A stretch of 64,000 nucleotides of DNA from Nicotiana tabacum (Eukaryota > Streptophyta > Magnoliopsida > Solanales > Solanaceae): NCBI RefSeq assembly GCF_000715075.1, contig NC_134102.1, positions 48,865,348 to 48,929,347 on the forward strand, written 5' to 3'. Under the pieces are notes generated by a model. That model was not told the origin of the DNA, did no database searches, and saw only the letters and a list, made by a program, of their open reading frames with translations. The translations under genes and the position numbers were made by a program. Numbering within the stretch: the first letter of the stretch is position 1; the number at the start of each line of letters is the position of its first letter. Of this stretch, positions 59,550 to 64,000 are shown one piece after another.

Positions 59550-60038
59550 CCTCGAGGTCGACATTTTAATCGACCTTGAAGCAATGCACGCGAACCTGCT
59601 TCCGGTGAAAGTGTTTCCTCTCGGAGTCCCCAGCCAGAGAACAAGCAACCAAAAAGGCGACGTTCTTCCTCGGCTGGGGCTCAAAATAAAAAAGGTAAAT
59701 AAGGGAATGACTGAGCCAGCAATAGTGGTCGTTGTAGAGGATGGGGAAGCTAGTGATGAAGTGGCTCCCTTTCAAAGGAAAAGAATACGTTCATCAGCTC
59801 AACCGGAGGCTCAGCCGGTGGAGCTTCAAAACTGACTGTAGAAGAGGTCCAAGCACTATGGGTGAGATGGATCTGGTAGATAATGCCGATTCCCACTTTC
59901 CTGCCCCCGTTGTTGTCTTCGGTCCAGGGAGTTCGGACCCCGAGCCTCTTCTACCTTTAGCCATTGAGCAAATAGTAATCAGCGTTGCTCCTGCCGCAGC
60001 TGCTTCTCAACCTTCAATGCCAACAACTTCACGCCCCT
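59550..60038 (+). pseudogene. Gag-like pseudogene, continuation after solo LTR, copy 2
   Basis: Equivalent to 52390-52878: basic PKRRRSSSAG stretch, DNADSHFPAPVVVFGPGSSD and a Ser/Ala/Pro linker, with the same stops. Interrupted by an LTR from 60045; coding resumes at 62323. Confidence 0.65.
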
Positions 60039-60044
60039 CTATCA

Positions 60045-62316
60045 TGACCCAAAATCCACAGGTCGTGATGGAACCTAAACTAACCCGCTAGATAAACCAA
60101 CAGTTACATGATTAACAATGAAAATGAAATAACATGGTCAAATATCTCAACAGCGAAAGAATACCATAAAATATCTGAGAATAAAGTCTAATGCTACTAC
60201 AACCAACCCCAAAATCGGGTGTCAACAAGTACACAAGCACTATTGAATATTTTCCAACCTTATATACACCACAAAATACAACAAACCAGCCCAACACACC
60301 CCAATCTCTTCATACACAAAATGACCATCGTAGTAGAGTCAAAAAGCCCGAAAATATTACGACGAACGACCAGCCCACCACCCTGAATTTATGTGGTGTT
60401 TCTACAAACACTTTCCCCTCCAAAACTCCCTAAAACAGTAGCAAAACACACAATCCAACAGCAACACGAAAAAGCCCACAAAACAGTCCACTGCAAGTTG
60501 AATAACTCTAACTCACGGCTTCCGATCACCGTCCCGTGAGTTCTTACAATTATAGAACTACTTTCCATAATTTCCAGCAGAACAAATGGATGAAAAAGAG
60601 CAGTAAACTTACCTTATTTGTTGAATATCTCAGCTCCTATCTTGGTTCTTCAAACCCTAGGTTTTCCTCCAACTAGAACTTGAAAAGGAAAGAAAATCAA
60701 TTAGGGTTTGTGTTCAATTTTTGGAAGGATTTTTGCAGGGACTTATCTCTGGTTATTTTGCTATATAATGAGTGCTAAATTTGCAGGAGATAATCCATTA
60801 AAAGGTATCTTTGACCGACCCAAAATAGCCCCTTTTTGGACATATTTAGTCCAATCATTTAAGCAAGTAGGTGACACACCTACTTGTCACCTAGCAGTTT
60901 GCGCAGTTTCGCAAAAACACATATATATCTCTACTACGATTTCGTATTGACAAACGGTTTAATGAGTTAGAAAATAGACTCATAGATCTTCAATTTGATG
61001 GGTGGATAACCACATGACTCTAAGTATATTGGGAGAAAATCACAGTGATATTTGACCCAAATTTCAGTAAAACTTATGAACGTAACTTGTCATGACTTTC
61101 ATTGACTTTTGTTCCACAACTCGCTTGACCTCAAAAATTAACACATGACTATCATAAGACTAAAATAAAATATAAAATAAACCTCTTATCATATTAATAA
61201 CCCTAGCCTCACCCCAAAGGTACGGGTTATAACATTCATAACTTGTCAACTTTTGACGAAACATTATTTTCTTCAATTCTTTTAGCTTCTGAACCTTCCA
61301 ACCCTCTTTGTACTTGTTGTTCATGATCTTCAATATTTGTAACCTCTGTGGTAACATGATTAACTTACTTTATATACTTTCGAAGATTATCTCATTTTTT
61401 GTCTTACATTAGTTTGATTATGACGCACTTTTATGTACAAAAATATGGGGTGTAACACCAGCTGACCAATCCTCTTACACGAACGTGTGATCCTTCTCGC
61501 GTTGGCGGTGACCTGAGACCACAAAGCTTCGTTAAACGCACTCAAAAATCATGAGCACGATGCATAAAATTTCACCAGTCATAAAAGACCCTTCGCGATC
61601 TCGGACCTACCCTCGCGATCGCGTATAAGGAAACCAGATACCAGATACATCAACAGTCCAACAAATCTAAAATGAAGCCGAAATGATCCAAATCATACCC
61701 GAGGCCCCCGCGACCCCATCCAAACATACCAACAGGTCCTAAAGCATGATACAAACTTAGTCAAATCCTCAAATCACGTCAAACACTATCAAAATCACGA
61801 ATCTGATATCAACAAAGTCAACTTCTAAAACTAATGCTGAATCATACCAAACCATCTCCGATAGACCTCAAATTTTGCACACAAGTCGTAAATGAAACAA
61901 CGGACCTATTCCAACTCCCAAAACAAAAATATGAACCCGATATCAACAAAGTCAACTCTCGGTCAAACTTCTCAGCCTTCCAAACCTTCAACTTTCCAAC
62001 ATTCGCCAATTCAAGCCAAAATAACCTACGGACCTCCAGATCAATATCCAGACATATGCCTAAGTCCAAAATAACCATACAAATCTATAAGACCCATCAA
62101 ATGCCATTCCGGAGTTGTCTACACAAAAGTCGAACTCCGATCAACTCTTTCAATTTAAGCCTTCAACCTCTGGACTAAGTGTCCCATTTCACTCTAAAAC
62201 ATCCCCGGATCCAAACCAACCATCCCGGCAAGTCACATAACCATAATTAAACATAGAAGAAGCAATAAATAGGGGAACATGGCTACAATACCCAAACGGC
62301 CATCCGGGTCATTACA
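60045..62316 (-). mobile_element. LTR insertion splitting the gag-like gene; composite of two related LTRs
   Basis: Starts TGACCCAAAATCC after ctatca (60039-60044) and ends GGGTCATTACA before ctatca (62317-62322), a candidate 5-6 bp target repeat; the family start TGTCATGACCC appears shortened. Inside, a second LTR end GGGGTGTAACA occurs at 61457 and the text after it belongs to the 6993-type LTR family. So an inner LTR was nested in an outer solo LTR, and a deletion at 60249/60250 removed the inner one's start. CGCGATCGCG-type words are at 61592-61625. Confidence 0.65.
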
Positions 62317-62322
62317 CTATCA

Positions 62323-63452
62323 ACAACAGCTGCACCTTCACCACCAGCACCCACTCTATCTCCTCTGCCAGAAATAGACGTTCGAGAGGGGGGTGCTTTT
62401 CCTCCCCGGTTTCCCGGCCATGGGAATTTGGGGCACAATTACTCACCCCCTTCCCCAGATCCCCGATGGAGGAGGAGTACTACTTTTTTGGTTTCGAAGG
62501 AATGCTATTTGTTGTCCAAGCTGGTGGAGCTTGCAAACTAACCTGAAGCCGCTGGCTTCAGATAAAGATAGGAATAAAATACACTCCCTTTTGGGGGAGT
62601 GCTTGTTGAATAATTCTATGCACAATGCGACAGTGGTACCGTACTTGCTTTCTTATCACATGTTTTCTATTTATCTACTATAATTGGATTCTAATCTTGA
62701 TGTTGTTTTTTACAGGCCAACTTTCTTACTTCTGAGGGCTTGCAGAAATTAATCCTCGATAAGTAAGGACTCATCTCCAAGCGGGATCAACTGTTGGTTG
62801 AGAGCGACCAACTTGATGTGTACCTCCCGGTGTTAGAGGCAAAAGCTGCTAAGGCGGGCGAGCTTGAGGTCGGGTTGCAGCAAAGTGAACATGAGATGAT
62901 AGCCCATAGACAAGAAGCCACTTCATTACACGAACAACTCTAAGAGGCTAAGGCAAGTGGGCCAAGCTCCAAGATACTGTACTTGTTGCCTCCGAGCGCG
63001 AGTCTGGCTCCGAGGAACAAGTGAATAACTTGAATGCAACCTTGAGCTCCAAAACTGAGGAGGCCAATACCGCCGAGGAGAAGAGGGCCCGACTAGCAGA
63101 GAGGCTAAAGAGGTCGATGGACCAAAACCGGCTTCATTCGGCTCAGAAAGTTGAGCTCGATGCTCATCTCGGTACCCTGAGATCCGAGAGGGATGGCCTC
63201 CAGGCCGAAGTTGAAAAGCTTTTGGCAAAGCTCCAGTTCCCAAAGGATTCCCACATATTTAAGAAGACCTATTCATTATATCATATGAGGAGGAAGAACT
63301 TGGAGGAGTCCAAAGCGCGCATTTCTAACATAGATGATTGCATTGCCCATGCCCAAGAACTGGAGCTGTCTGCTCGAGAACGCCTCCCTACTGCTGCAGC
63401 TAATTCTTCAAGTATCGGTTCTGATTACTCAGGGGCCGAGGAGGATATTTAA
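62323..63452 (+). pseudogene. Gag-like pseudogene, 3' half with long coiled coil
   Basis: A Ser/Thr/Pro-rich linker is followed by NQLKPLASDKDRNKIHSLL-like text in shifted frames (62520-62630). A probable intron ends TTTTTTACAG at 62715. The next part (NFLTSEGLQKLIL-type) has several stops; from 63021 a clean frame of 143 codons reads NNLNATLSSKTEEANTAEEK and RLHSAQKVELDAHLGTLRSE, a heptad-rich coiled coil, ending SGAEEDI with TAA at 63450. In related plant elements the N-terminal gypsy-type domain is joined to such a coiled coil, presumably for particle assembly. Identity of the parent lineage is uncertain. Confidence 0.7.
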
Positions 63453-64000
63453 GAAGATGAGGATGAATTCCAAGAACCGTCAGCTGGTCCTCCTTCCTCC
63501 ACCGAGGGACACGCAAATCCCTCTCTCCCTTCGGGCTCCAGCGGTGACAATACTTAGACTTTTTCTTCTTTTCTTTTTGTTGTGTTTTTTTTGTACTTTA
63601 TAATTATGCCAAACATTCATTGAGTTTGGAATTTTGATAAATGAAGAAGATTTTTGCTTAAGTATTGTGCAAAATTCATTCTTTTTGCGTCGAAATAGAT
63701 AAAGCTTCGGGTATATTTTTGTCTGATAGCTTTTGATTCTGGGCATAAACTCTTCCGGAATCAGCCCTTTACTATGAGGGTTTCATAAGAGAGGGCCCTC
63801 TTATGTTTATGGTGCTCTTGAAGAGGACGTCTCCTGTTCATTCTGGTATAAGAATTTGAATTTTTTTGCTATAAAATCAACTCATCGTTTGGACAAGAAA
63901 CAAAATAAAAATAAAAGGACTTTATTTTATTCCTTCTATCTTTAAAATTACATAAGATTTCATTTTCCAAAGGAAAAATAAATTACCAATACATGTGGCT
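63453..64000 (+). other. 3' region after the gag-like ORF
   Basis: TAA at 63450 is followed by an acidic/Ser-rich read-through frame to TAG at 63556, then T-rich sequence and an AT-rich tail. I see no pol coding before the window ends. ATCAGCCCTTTACTATGAGG near 63760 looks like element 3' sequence. Confidence 0.45.

Larger units (their letters stand above)
53336..60249. repeat. Tandem duplication, copy 2 (6914 bp)
   Basis: The direct copy of 46150-53089. It starts abruptly inside the solo LTR sequence (53336-53903 equals 46150-46717, then caact). Many 60-base stretches are identical to copy 1; the rest show scattered, mainly transition, differences and small indels. The offset is 7186 at the left end and 7160 at the right. 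Confidence 0.95.

Overview
This is plant nuclear DNA made almost entirely of nested, mostly broken LTR retrotransposons. It is probably from a Solanaceae genome, with Nicotiana my best guess; that rests on the style of the LTRs (TGTCAYRACCC...TGTAACA), not on a search. I see no host gene, rRNA, tRNA or CRISPR array. Coding similarity is to plant Ty3/gypsy proteins: chromovirus (Tekay/Del-like) gag-pol, Athila-like gag, pol and env-like ORFs, and a gag-like 'putative gypsy type transposon' protein with introns. Nearly all copies carry stops, frameshifts or deletions.

Layout. 1-5910: interior and 5' LTR of a minus-oriented, apparently non-coding element that leaves the window on the left; it is inserted in a plus-strand chromovirus whose integrase/chromodomain and 3' LTR start lie at 5911-7405. 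7406-17597: a 5'-truncated plus-strand Athila-like element (RT, RNase H, integrase remnant, env-like ORF, long 3' UTR, 3' LTR), its RT split by a 2.3-kb solo LTR at 8001-10324. 17598-29415: 3' end of a second chromovirus; its LTR is split by a 6.5-kb minus-strand gag-protease-only Athila-type element (20984-27507, TSD gtttg), and a related LTR copy follows. 29416-37282: minus-oriented LTR nest including a solo LTR with TSD ggaac. 37283-39700: minus-strand chromovirus gag-protease-RT pseudogene, then its 5' LTR, which contains two solo LTRs (TSDs tataa and caact). 46150-60249: two direct copies of a segment of about 6.9 kb, each with the 5' half of the gag-like spliced pseudogene split by the same solo LTR (TSD acatg). 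60045-64000: further LTR insertion, then the coiled-coil 3' half of that pseudogene.

The order of events can be read from the nesting: host elements first, then solo LTRs inside them, then the tandem duplication (both copies carry the same solo LTR and TSD), then local decay. The most interesting signals are cis-elements: a short inverted repeat with an AGGA loop placed 15-21 nt before the 3' LTR in both Athila-like and chromovirus-like elements, an internal polypurine-tract-like repeat after the last ORF of both Athila-type elements, and LTRs that carry their own minisatellite and their own family-specific palindromic word array.
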